From Diaporthe sp. PMI_573 (lineage: Eukaryota > Ascomycota > Sordariomycetes > Diaporthales > Diaporthaceae): a DNA stretch of 64,000 nucleotides. The DNA lies in NCBI GenBank assembly GCA_021399435.1, contig JAJTUP010000104.1:62001-126000 (forward strand). The letters are read 5' to 3'. Position 1 is the stretch's first letter; the number at the start of each line of letters is the position of its first letter. A program made the position numbers and the translations under genes. Positions 31,283 to 41,284 of this stretch are shown piece by piece. The notes beneath the pieces are model-generated. The model did no database searches. It had not been told where the DNA came from and saw only the letters and a program-made list of their open reading frames with translations.

Positions 31283-33036
31283 GTGCAGTGCTGTGGATGG
31301 TGGGGGACGCGGTCCCCCAATCGGAGGTCAAGTGGCTATAGTATCGAAAGCATGAGTCGCTCTCCTGCCGCGAGCTGCTTCGATGCGATGACGCTACATC
31401 TGCGGTACTGAATTTGGTGGGCGGCCCGTCTTTGGATGTGAGCCCTGCTCCCCGTAGTTTATTCCTTGTCGTTGCACTTCTCGCATTGGTCTTAGATAAA
31501 GGAGCGGGAGAGGGAAATTTGATTCTGGACATAACGGAAGTATTGCTTCTGGAGCTTGCTTGGAGACAGTGATTGTTGGAAGGTTTGAGAGCCTGTAAGC
31601 TTGCTTAATTGTTCAAATGGCGAGAAAAGGAGGGAAGGAAGACAGGAGCAATAGCCGTCTTTAAATAATTTAGGGTTAGTCAGCTTCAGCATCCTTTGCA
31701 TGTGATTGGAGATATCCTGCGGCTCCCTGTAACGTGGCTGCACCAGATCTCGGCCCACCCCCCATTTCGGCCCCCATTTCCACACAAACTCACACTTTTC
31801 AATAAATTCTACCAAGCTCAAATATAATTGTCAGATTATCACCCTTTTAGGTATATGGGACGTGTAATTATGGTCCAATTGATGGGGTGGTCACTGTGTG
31901 TGTTGTGATCATGTCTTGTCTTGGTTCCTTGGTGGGACCCCACCCGTAAGGGGCTGGTTTTGTCATGATTCAACCATTGATGCCTCAGGCACCTAACCCA
32001 AAGCACCCGTCACATCTGTAAATTTTGTTGAAAAAATCAGGTGGCACGTGCACTTGTGCAAATTTACAGGGGGGGTGACACTCCGCTTTTCCTTGACAGT
32101 TGGCGCTAACTGCCCGTGGGTCTTCGCTTCGGTGGCCCCATACGCCTGCCGGCGATTCGGTCACATTTTTCTTTTTGATTCCCACCAGTGACCCTCGCAA
32201 GGCAGTTGCTCAGGAGCCTTTTCAGATTTAGGGTACTACACAGCATGAAGGCTAATATGGATGCAGACGTACGACACATGTACCTCCTACAAAGAGTGTA
32301 GCATCTGGCAGGTTGCCCGTGCGGCATCGGTCACAACAAGCTTTTTCGAGTCCATTCAGCTCGGCCGCGATGACTAGTTGGCCAGCGTCCAGTTCTTTGT
32401 GGGACGAAGGCCACGTCCCGCGCTAAAAGATGCCCGATGTCTACGATTTGTGAAGTAGTAAACTGAAATGCTATCTGCCTCGGTCTACAGCGCTAGGTGA
32501 GAGAAATTGGAGTTGGCGTACTAATTGCGCGTCGACAGTGAGACCGCTGCTTGTCAGTGAGCCTATGCGATTCCAGCGATTACAGAGGATGAGGTTAGCA
32601 AGGGAAAAGATGAAACAGAAGAACAAAAGAAAGAGGCCACCTGATTTATCTGATGCCCTGGGAGGCGTCTAATAGTTTTGGTGGACGACGTAGCCCTGAC
32701 CTCTTGCTGTCACATAATCCTGCCTTTCACCTAAAGTGTAAATGATTGCCGTGGGATCTTACCCTGTGCTTTGCCGGAAGGTGTGACGTGATCCAACCAT
32801 CGTCGTCACCTTGCCCTTTTATTCGCCTTCCATATCACCACTGTTGTTCGCTGCAACTATAGTAATGCCTCTCAGTACCACTAATTATCCCGGCTTTCTG
32901 GTCCCTGCTTTCAGAATTAGACCTGCGTCTGGCTGTCGAAGCAATCGGCCAATGTGTACTTCTGTCGTTCTCAAGAGGAGGCTTGATAGTTGGAGAGTCA
33001 GAACTTTCCATGGATCGGACAGTATCTATATTCGTA
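31283..33036. other. Intergenic, nothing recognised
   Basis: ORFs at 31492-31821 (minus) and 32811-33275 (plus) lack domains. The latter runs into the inverted array of the foldback element and is rejected as a gene. Confidence 0.4.
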
Positions 33037-33115
33037 GTACCTTTTCTGCCAGTCAGTACGTACCTTTCTCGCTAATCAGCACGTACCTTTTCTGCCAGCC
33101 AGTACGTACCTATTT
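33037..33115 (+). repeat. Left arm of inverted array
   Basis: The arm has three sub-units, alternating CTGCCAG(T/C)CAGTACGTACC and CGCTAATCAGCACGTACC. It is the inverted partner of 33844-33922. Confidence 0.85.
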
Positions 33116-33843
33116 GTTGGACCGTTGGGGACAATTCGGCATCTCCGCGGCTTTCGTCGCTTGCGTATGTCCAGCCCGCGTCGTCCAGGCCCTCGTCCGC
33201 GCCAGGCGCCCATGCACGCTATCAAAAAATCCGAATTTTAGGATCATGCTCTTGAGTTCCCGGGCTCAAGCCTAACACGTCGTCCTCGTTGGAAATTCAG
33301 TCACCGTTGTTGGATGGGGAAAGAGAAGGATGAAGAACTTTTTGAATAGCGCTCGGGGCGGGAAAATAGGTGATATCGTGCTCAAGCGGGTTACTTACAT
33401 CCCCAACTTCACGCCAACATCATCTCGGCCAGCGTTATCATGAAGGATGGGTTCTGGGCCTACGAACTCGACAATACACTCATGTGGAAACGAAGCCCGA
33501 GAATTCTTCGCAAGATGGAAAGAAGTTTGGTTTGATCGTTGCTGAATACAAGCCTGTTTCCAACTACCCGTTCGGGTAGCAGATGCCCCCTTAGTTCCGA
33601 GTGGTGTCTGCTTTAGCAAGCTATACATCAAGAGTTCCAGTTTGTTTGGGCCCTCCATACCAAGAGCGAAAGCATCGCTGTCATTATTGACCTCAGCCTC
33701 CAGTGTCTCACCGGCCATGGGGGCAAATTAAATCCCGAGAATGACAGCGACCCGCCTCTGCAGCCTCAATTATGCAAGCACAAGAACTGAGGCGAGTATC
33801 TCCTTGACACGGCCCAGGGCTGTGACACGTACCTGATTAGCAG

Positions 33844-33922
33844 AATAGGTACGTACTGGCTGGCAGAAAAGGTACGTGCTGATTAGCAAGAAAGGTACGT
33901 ACTGACTGGCAGAAAAGGTACG
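33844..33922 (-). repeat. Right arm of inverted array
   Basis: This is the reverse complement of the left arm with one or two mismatches. An extra partial unit (gatacgtgctgactggcag) follows at about 33931-33950. Confidence 0.85.
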
Positions 33923-34391
33923 TAATAAAAGATACGTGCTGACTGGCAGAAAATCGCCCTCATTTGACAATCGCTTAGGCCCCTGTTCTTCCCCCATCTT
34001 GCCCCTGTTGATTCCCAGGTATAGAGGGTCACTCAAATTTCACTGAGACCAATGACTGATTAAATTTGACCGACTACGAAGCCAGCCTTTTGTTCGAAAC
34101 GGCGAGATGGTCAGAGGACCCGCTCCTCCCGTCATGGAGACTCAAATGTCCTCTCATCGTTGTCAACTAACCTGGTGAGCCAAACAAAATTAGTTCATAA
34201 TTTAGAGCTCGTCCAGTCGAATTGTTGCTGAGACAACTTGAAGGCTACGAATCAATGGCTGCGGACGGAGCTGTGGATTCATTGTTGAATTTGATCATCT
34301 GCTTGAGGTTATAGTAATTCTCAAGCAAAGTCTCGGTATAGTCCCTGTGACTCTCAGCTCTCCCCCGATGCAGCGTTGTTAGAGAACTGCA

Positions 34392-34604
34392 TTATGTCTT
34401 ACGACACCTAGAACAAAATTCCCATCTATAGGAGTAGTCCACATCCTTCCGGATTATTGTGCCGCAATCCCCCAACTTCCATCCAATGATTGAAACTACT
34501 GCGCATTTCACTTCTTTAATCTTGACATGGTTCTTGCCATTATGGTCGTTAAGAGCATTGGGACATTTGCCGCATTTAAGCTTCCGATGATGTTCCTCGC
34601 ACAT
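34392..34604 (-). CDS. Small Cys/His-rich protein
   Basis: The ATG at 34604 opens a 70-residue protein with paired CxxC motifs (CGKC near residue 11 and CSRC near residue 64) plus three further Cys and an HH pair, a pattern that suggests zinc binding. It is basic overall and has no signal peptide. I do not recognise the family. The frame is clean, the spacing of the cysteines is orderly, and a stop follows directly after the second CxxC. An upstream exon is possible but not seen. Confidence 0.45.
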   Translation of the reverse strand: MCEEHHRKLKCGKCPNALNDHNGKNHVKIKEVKCAVVSIIGWKLGDCGTIIRKDVDYSYRWEFCSRCRKT

Positions 34605-34649
34605 TGTTTCTGAGTGAGTTGACTGTTGGTTTATGTGTGTTGGTCAATT

Positions 34650-34745
34650 CTGCGGGTTTACTGCGTTGGCCATATTGTTAACATAGTAGTAAAACAGATG
34701 CTATATGGCAAGAACCCAAATGCTTTTAAGAAAGAGCTCTTCAAA
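34650..34745 (+). pseudogene. hAT transposase shard
   Basis: About 30 residues, YCVGHIVNIVVKQMLYGKN, match the conserved C-x-x-H-x-x-N segment in the middle of hAT transposases. Homology ends abruptly near 34745, where an unrelated coding fragment begins in another frame. Confidence 0.65.
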
Positions 34746-35110
34746 GGACTTTGTCCGAGACACATTGTACGATTCTTTGGGATCACCGTTCTGGGAAAAC
34801 CATCAAGAAGTGCCTCAGCTCCTCCAGTAGGTACGCACTGTCAACGACATTCACAAGTGGCACGAGGAAGCAACAAAGTACCACGGTCGTCTCATACAAC
34901 ACTACCGAGAGACTGAGCATTTCGATTTGCCGGACAACTATATGGACTTAAGATTTGGTGAAATCCGCAGACGTCTCGATGCTATAGACCCCTACCTCCC
35001 GAAGACATTACGGAACGGAATACGATACGGGCGCCTCGAAGACCTTACGAGACGGATCACTGATGAGCTCTGGAGTGGTAAACTTCATTGGCTTGATTTG
35101 TTTTCAGCAT
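34738..35110 (+). pseudogene. Unidentified coding fragment
   Basis: One frame reads KDFVRDTLYDSLGSPFWENHQE, crosses a TAG, and then gives a long hydrophilic helical stretch (HKWHEEATKYHGRLIQHYRE, then GEIRRRLDAIDPYLPKTLRNG). The amino-acid composition looks like a real protein, but I cannot assign it. It is sandwiched between a hAT shard and the large hAT element. Confidence 0.35.
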
Positions 35111-35127
35111 TGACAAGGGTCGGAACC

Positions 35128-38090
35128 ACTACATCCACTCCACTTTTGGACCAAGTAGAGTGGATGTACGATTTTTTAGCAATTACGTAGTGGATGTAGC
35201 ACATATTCGACCGGAGTGGAATGGATGTACACACGTGGATTTATAAGTGGATTTATAAGTGGATTTTTGAGGCTATTCACAACCTCGTCGACGCCTATTC
35301 AGCCTCACTTTCAGACGTTGACACTAACTCTTCAGCCTGCTGCTGCTGTGATGAATCGTCAACCTCGCTGGCGCTATCCTCGCCCTCCAATAGCCATTCC
35401 GACTCAGCAAGCGCCAGCTCGTCGTCGCCTAGAGTCCCACAACCGCCATCCAGCTTACTTTCAAGGTGCGACTTAAGCAATGGATCCAGGTCCTTGACAA
35501 TGCCAGCACGGTACCAAGAGCGTAAAACCTGACAAATGGCGATAATCTCAGCATCTAGGTTTGTACGCAACCCCGAGACCATCTTGCCAGCAGCTGAAAA
35601 TAACCTCTCACACTCGGCTGACATCGGCTGGATTGTCAGGAAGTCCAAGGCCATCCTGGATAATCGAGGATATCTGCTTTGCTTAGTGATCCAGTAACCA
35701 ATTGGATCACGAACGTTGCCGTCGCTGACGTCACGATCCGTCTGCCACGCTTGGTACTCGTCACCAACAATAGCTGCTGCGGAGGCTGGTGTTGAGCTTG
35801 GCAGACGGCTGTTCTTCTCGAAGGGGTTGAAAAACCGAGGTCTTTTTGCTGGAGGCTCGTCGTCGCCTCTGCTGCTGCTGGTTCTAACCTCGAGATGAGC
35901 GTAATCGGACAGCCAGACGTCGGCGACCATCTCTTTTGCCTTTTCAACCCAACTAGGCTTATGAGCCCACGTTTCATCAAACCAGTCCCAACGATAGGCT
36001 GGATGGAGCGCCATAGCCGTATAGTAGATGGGCGTCCCGTCCAGCCGCCGATAATATTCATCCAGCTTATCCCAAGCAAGGTTGATTCCGATGCGGAAGT
36101 GCTCTGGATCAGGAAAGTCAGCAGCAAGCTGCTTATATCCTTCCAGTGTGTTAAGCAGCAACTCATAGCCAAGCACCACGTCCCAGATATTGCCATAGGA
36201 GCCAGTCCAGCCTTGCTTACGCCTGCGGGTGTGTCCATCACCCTCAAGCGTCTTCACCACGGTCTCAAAAACAGTGAGAATAGCCTCCAAATGGTAAAGA
36301 ACCTCCCAGTCTCTGTCCGTTAGCTGATTCTCGTCTCGGAGGATGCGTGGTCTTTTTGCCAACTTGGCTTGTGTTACTTGGCCAGTCTTTTTAGACCGAT
36401 TTTCGTCCTCCCATTGCGCCTTTTGATCAGTAGGAGTTCGATAGAGGTTTTCAACCCTAGAGCCCTGCGGATCATGTAGAGTTGTGACAGCCAACGCGTG
36501 TCGTTATCGATAATTAGCTTGACTGGTTTCTTCGATCGGAGTTTAAGGGTGGTGGCGCGATTAATTTCGTCCTGTTAGATATATGGAATTAGTATGAGAC
36601 GAATAGGATTTAGTAAAACCGCTTACCCTCTGGACCTCCTTGAATAAGTAAATCAGCCGATGGCTAATACGCACATCAACTACGATATTGTGTAACTTGC
36701 CAGGTCCTCTTTTGCGCCATCGAGCGTATTTAGCATCAGATAACGCTTCTGCGCCTGATAATTGCTGCTCGAACGCGTCGGCGTTTTTGCCAAATAAGAG
36801 CGCCTTGGCTGACAAGTTAATTGTGTGGCCAATACAGCGTCCTCGGCGTAGTCGGCCATCGAACCCAAGTTCAGCACCTATGACCTCCATAGCAGTATCG
36901 TTGTTTTCAGCATTGTCGAGCGTGAAATAGCCAATCTTCTCTGGACTCACGCCAAAGGTGTGTAGGACGTCGAGAACCTCCCCACCGATCGTTGAGCCGA
37001 AGTGACGATGAGCCTCTGGAACCCCAATCATGATTTTGCATGGCCGATTCTTCTCATCTCTGAAAAAACAAGCAATACCGTAGAGGGCAAGCTTATTTCG
37101 AGACGTCCAGCCATCAAATGAGATATGAAGCGCTCCAGGGGAGTTCCTCAGCACCTCGATAACCGTCTGCTTGTGGCGGTTACACTCTTGAATGATCTTA
37201 TATCGGACAGCCCTGGCACTCAAGTTGGCGCGTTGGATCGAAACGGAGGGACTCAAATAGTCGAAGATTTCTCGGAGGATGGGGTTCTCGGCGAAGGAAA
37301 ATGACTGGTTGCTACTGACGATTAGCTCGACTAGCATACGCTGAAAGTGTTGCTTATCAAAGCGTGAGATGAAGCTATTCGCGATATTCTGTTCCGTAGG
37401 CTTGTTGACGTCCAGTTTCAAAACAGATGCAATAGTTGGCTGGTTCGATTTCAGTGCGCCTTCGGATTTGAGCTGTGCTGTGCTCCTTTTCTCTCCCTCT
37501 GGTGCTGGTGTTTTGTGCTCACGCCATAGATGATTTGCCGCGTTCTGGAGACCTGAAGAGGTAAAACTCGCGATAATGGGACGATTTCCGAGGATACAGT
37601 ACTTGCAAGCCCATTTGCGTAAGCCATGACGTTGAATATCATAGCCAAAGTCCCACAGCCAAGAGCTAGTATCACGAGCGCGTTCTGACCAATTCCAGCC
37701 TCTGAAATGGCGAAAAAGACGGTCTTCGAGCTGCTGCTGCTGGCCTGGTTGGCCTGGCTGGCTGGCTGACATCGTCAAAAAAAAAAGTTTTTGGCAAAAA
37801 CAAAGCAGGAAATCTGTAGAAAACGCGCTCAATAGGGGTAGTTTCTCGTATAATGTTATAAGATTAGCTGTAGGGGTGATCGACCTCGGCTAACTTGGGT
37901 CCAGGTACCTCGATTTAATAGGCAACTATATACAAAAATAAGTACTATGAACCGTACAGGGTCAGGGAATATCCCCCTGTACCTAAATCCACCTAAATCC
38001 ACTCCATTACATCCACTTTCAGGTCCAAGTGTAGTGGATTATTACGTAATCTGAGGGCCGACAAGTGGATGTAATAGAGATGGGCCACTT
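35128..38090. mobile_element. Nearly intact hAT element
   Basis: Both ends carry several copies of a GTGGATGTA / TACATCCAC motif in opposite orientations (about 35128-35240 and 37990-38090), as expected for hAT terminal and subterminal repeats. The exact termini and the 8-bp target duplication could not be fixed by eye. The single gene inside is a hAT transposase on the minus strand. On the right the element borders an aldo-keto reductase shard. Confidence 0.75.
35295..37772 (-). pseudogene. hAT transposase, one intron, one frameshift
   Basis: The ATG at 37772 (MSASQPGQPGQQ) opens a transposase with a BED finger (WLWDFGYDIQRHGLRKWACKYC...HLWREH), then the catalytic core (HISFDGWTSRNKLALYGI, later TLDNAENNDTAMEV, then RCIGHTINLSAKALLFG). 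An intron, GTAAGC...TACTAAT...AACAG, lies near 36630-36575. Exon 2 continues DEINRATTLKL...IIDNDTRWLSQLYMIRRAL. A one-base deletion near 36460 then shifts the frame before RVENLYRTPTDQ. The C-terminus holds the hAT dimerisation block (DPIGYWITKQSRYPRLSRMALDFL, SAECERLFSAAGKM). Other than the single indel it looks intact. Confidence 0.85.
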
Positions 38091-38170
38091 ATTTGTGGTC
38101 CACGTGGATTTGCAGTGTAGTGGGTCCGAGCCTTGTCTGCCGGCCACCTGCAGGCAAGCACAACAACTAG

Positions 38171-38400
38171 GTGCGACCCGTCGTGTACCAGGCCGTGTAC
38201 AACGCCATCCACCGCTCCATCGAGGCCGAGTTGCTGCCCGCCTGCCGCCGCTACGGCCTGGACGTGGTCGTATACAACCCCATCGCCGGCGGCCTCTTCA
38301 ACGGCAAGGTCGAGAGCAAGGACATGGTCCCGGCCGAGGGCCGCTTCAGCTACCGTGCCTCCTACATGGCCAAGGTCTACCACGGACGTCGGTATCCCTG
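38171..38400 (+). pseudogene. Aldo-keto reductase shard (aflatoxin-aldehyde-reductase type)
   Basis: About 75 residues match the middle of AKR family proteins: VVYQAVYNAIHRSIEAELLPACRRYGLDVVVYNPIAGG, followed by LFNGKVESKDM and a shortened EGRFSYRASY block. No start, N-terminal catalytic Tyr/Lys region or C-terminus is present. GC-rich codons contrast with the AT-richer flanks, as for the PKS shard at 3.1 kb. Confidence 0.85.
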
Positions 38401-38873
38401 CTGTTGTTTCTTGGATTTTATCTGCCCTAAGTAACGGAATTGAAAGATGAGATAGTGGAGATATTAGAGTCTGACAGGAACCAACGCAGCCGCGGTACCT
38501 CTCACAGTTGCATCCAAGGCCCAGGGCCAGACTCGCGACAGTACCGATAGAGCGCTGGGCCGAAGTCAGGCTGGGGACAGTCGTTACTTCTACCAGCATC
38601 AGTCGCTTCCCCAAGCAAAATTGGCCGCTCGGCGTGTAGCCCAGGAGTGTGGCAGGCCAGCGTATTTGCGCCAGCCGGGTAGGCGCCAAACCACCAAAGC
38701 CCAACGCGCGGGATATATACCAGGATTTCTAAGTGATTACAGCAACAACCCAATTCAAGCTGAGATACAATCGCTAAGCTTCGTGAAAGTTGCACCGAGA
38801 GCAACCGCCTACGTAGACCCAATTACTTATATTAACGTCGTCCTACTGTTTCAGACGAAGACCTACGGCGGGG
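38401..38873. other. Unassigned sequence
   Basis: This stretch lies between the AKR shard and the NLR fragment. ORFs here have no recognisable domain. Confidence 0.4.
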
Positions 38874-39290
38874 TTAGATACGCAAGGATGTACCATGTTC
38901 TGATAGTTCCTTTGAAAGCAGTTTCTCATACCGGTCCACCAGCGGCCTGCTATTCTCGTGGAGAGCCTCGTAGGCACAGTTCCATAGCGACCGCTCCGCG
39001 TCACGTCGTAATGTTGTCGTCTGAGGGGGCGGCAGGGCGGGAGGCACTGTTGAACTCAGAGCTTGATCGGGCGTAGCAGAGGCGATCGATTCTGTAGCTT
39101 GAGGCTGCTCCGTCCTAGAGTGTAGGGTTCCGAGACGAGCGAGAGACGGCGAGCTTCTGGACACACCAGCTACCGAGGAGCTGGCATCTTCAGGTGGCAC
39201 AGATGTCTGGGCACCTCGGCCATCACGGGCACTGCTGCGCCTGGGTCGCAAGGAGCCCTTGAGGCGTGTGATGAAATTGGGAGATCCCAT
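38874..39290 (-). pseudogene. NACHT-NLR protein N-terminus (NACHT_N), truncated
   Basis: The ATG at 39290 opens MGSPNFITRLKGSLRPRRSS, a long Ser/Pro/Thr-rich linker, and then ERSLWNCAYEALHENSRPLVDRYEKLLSKEL. That block matches the start of the N-terminal domain of fungal NWD/NACHT proteins, which act in self/non-self recognition. After ~138 residues the frame ends at a stop, and no P-loop or WD/TPR repeats follow. Downstream DNA on this strand is unrelated, so the gene was cut off. Such genes are commonly broken in accessory regions. Confidence 0.75.
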
Positions 39291-39768
39291 ATTGTGCTAA
39301 GCTTATTAGGGCTGACAGTGGTTGATGGATTCTGAAGGCAGGTTGTGCGCGTGGATGTCCAGCTGGACTGGGGATGCCTCATGTTGAAGGGTTGGCGAGG
39401 GTATGGCCATGCAGGCTGACTGCATACCAGCGCCTGCTGGGCCAATCGCACAGCACAAGCTTGTTATTACTGTGTAACAACATCATGGTCACAAACTCAA
39501 CACCTTTGTTCTCTATCAAAGTGCCAATGCCTTTCTGTTCACAGATAATGTCAGTGTTCACTAGAGGCTGGGTAGCAACTGTGAGATGTACGGACCTGGT
39601 CGAAAACTGTAGGCATATGACAAGTCCGTGGCTCAAATACCTATAGTTGTAGGGCGCAAATCTAAAACATTACGTCTATGACGGTGGGTGGCTCGGAATA
39701 ATCTTTCGCCGCTTCCTGCCGCTTCCTGCCGCTTGTGATGGCTGCCTGGATTCATCGATATTGCCAAA
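39291..39768. other. Intergenic, nothing recognised
   Basis: No domain-bearing ORFs occur here. A short tandem cgcttcctgc repeat lies near 39707-39734. Confidence 0.45.
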
Positions 39769-40778
39769 TTGCGAAATTGCCAAATTGCCACGACTTGTGG
39801 CCTTTTGAAAATGGCACCCAGACTATCGAAGATCCAGCGCAATGAGCTTCAGAGCATTATTGTAAGCAAGTTAAAGAGCCAGGAAGCTATCACCGACAAT
39901 GAAATCGCCCGGGCAGTCCGCCCTTGTACCACGCGAACCGTTCGTAATGCGCTATCGAACATACTCCGATATAGCACGATTGACCCCCCACATCTGGCTA
40001 TGGGTCGACCTAGATCATTGACTGAGAACATGTGGCTGGCTTTAAAGAATCAGCTTGAAACCAATCCTTGCATGGGTCAGCAAGATATGGCTGATTTCCT
40101 CTACAACCAATACCATACCAAATTGTCCCGATTTACCATCGGTAGAGCGTTAAAACGAGCCGGCTGGACGAAAAAGGTCACCCAAAACAAAATGTTGCTA
40201 AAGAACGTAACTAAGACCTACGCGACGATTATATCGAACGGTGATCACATTATAGGCCTGACCAAATGATCTTCATTGACGAAAGCAGAAGCGATCGTGG
40301 TCTTGCTATCCTGGGACGAGGTTATGCCCCAAAAGGCGTAACTCCGGTGCAGATCAGGCGCTTCCACCGGGGGAAGAGAATCCAGGTGCTGCCGGCATAC
40401 ACCATAGATGGAGTGATCTACTGCGAGGTCTATGAAGAAAATACGGACGTCGAGGTTTTCGAAGGTTTCCTCGAGAGGCTGCTGCCTTTCTGTGGTAAAT
40501 ATCCCGAGCCGAGATCGGTCATCTTTATGGACAACGCCTCGTTTCATTTCTCTACAAGGGTTAAGGATTTATTAACACGGGCCGGAGTGATTATTGAATA
40601 TCAAGTCCCGTACTCACCAGACTTGAGCCCGATCGAGTATTTGTTCGGCTCGGTAAAGAACCGTATCAGGAAGAGGTCCCAGGAGGATGCAGATCTCATC
40701 CAAGCGGACTTTAAATCTTATCTCCAAATGCAGATCAGGATTGTGGGGGAGGATAAGACGATAGGCAGAGGGCAATGA
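39769..40778 (+). pseudogene. Tc1/mariner transposase, degraded
   Basis: The N-terminal frame carries two helix-turn-helix segments (LSKIQRNELQSIIVSKLKSQ and the later LSRFTIGRALKRAGW). After a one-base shift near 40195 the second frame gives the catalytic domain: Asp in IFIDES, Asp in IFMDNASFH, and Glu in SPDLSPIEYLFGSVK. The last two are separated by 34 residues (DD34E). The junction frame contains a TAA and a TGA where relatives have Gln and Arg (RN*DLRDDYIER*SHYRPDQ), both consistent with C-to-T changes. It is dead. Terminal repeats were not resolved. Confidence 0.85.
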
Positions 40779-41098
40779 TACCGAGAAATAGCTCGACCCC
40801 TTCTAACATCCTATACTGATAGCATTTCGGCAGTAAACCGTATTCACGGTTCCGCTTCAGTTTCTTGTTGTTGCTTCTTTTGGTTTTGCTTTTTAACGCT
40901 ATGCTGTCTGTCGGAGAAGAATATGTGACAAACGTATCGTTGATATTTCATAAAGTTCAGAAGTAAGAAGTTTTAATGTAAGTAGAATCGCGAGGGATCT
41001 TATACAGTAGCATATAGCCGCAAGTTCTAAAGAGTTATGGGACCAGTTCTGGTCCTCGTTCTAATATTAGATTTATGTTCATCCAGTGATCGGAATGG
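40779..41098. other. Intergenic gap
   Basis: This short stretch lies between the Tc1/mariner pseudogene and the hairpin at 41.1 kb. Nothing was recognised. Confidence 0.45.
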
Positions 41099-41140
41099 TC
41101 CGGTATGGTATGGTATGGAGGTCAAACCATACCATACCAG
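41099..41140. repeat. GGTATGG hairpin
   Basis: The run ggtatggtatggtatgg is followed 8 bases later by its inverse, ccataccatacc, forming a strong hairpin. Another palindrome, ccggtatggtcttaccgg, lies directly next to the Fot1 insertion point, and its mirror continues on the far side of that element. Confidence 0.65.
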
Positions 41141-41175
41141 CTGCTTACATAATAACCGGTATGGTCTTACCGGTA

Positions 41176-41240
41176 ACGTAATCTACCACCCACTCGATCG
41201 GACCACCGACTCGATCGTTTTTCCCGCACTGCACCCACCA
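41176..41240 (+). repeat. Left TIR of Fot1-type element
   Basis: This is the inverted partner of 43043-43107. Differences are few and concentrated in the inner part. Confidence 0.8.
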
Positions 41241-41284
41241 CTCTGACTGCAGACGCACCTTACTCGGCCGTCCCGACGGCAAAT

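Larger units (their letters stand above)
33037..33922. mobile_element. Foldback-type element with long inverted arrays
   Basis: The arms at 33037-33115 and 33844-33922 are inverted copies of each other over ~77 bp with one or two mismatches. Each arm is itself an array of ~25-bp units sharing GTACC(T)TTTCT and TACGTA. A further diverged unit extends outward on the right to about 33955. The 0.73-kb core holds a 107-codon minus-strand ORF (33395-33718) with an ATG but no known domain. No transposase is present, so it is likely a non-autonomous foldback or MITE-like element. Confidence 0.65.

Noticed and set aside
31245..31532. 95-codon minus-strand ORF as a separate gene
   Set aside because: The true coding signal here is the short first exon of the Zn2Cys6 gene (31232-31282), in a different frame.
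32811..33275. 154-codon plus-strand ORF as a gene
   Set aside because: Its second half is simply translation of the inverted array, and the first half has no domain or codon-like bias.
33037..33922. CRISPR-like array of regularly spaced repeats
   Set aside because: The repeats are inverted between two blocks, directly abutting, with no unique spacers and no cas genes. The surrounding genome is fungal.
38042..38704. 220-codon minus-strand ORF
   Set aside because: It is antisense to the aldo-keto reductase shard in its central part, and the rest has no features.
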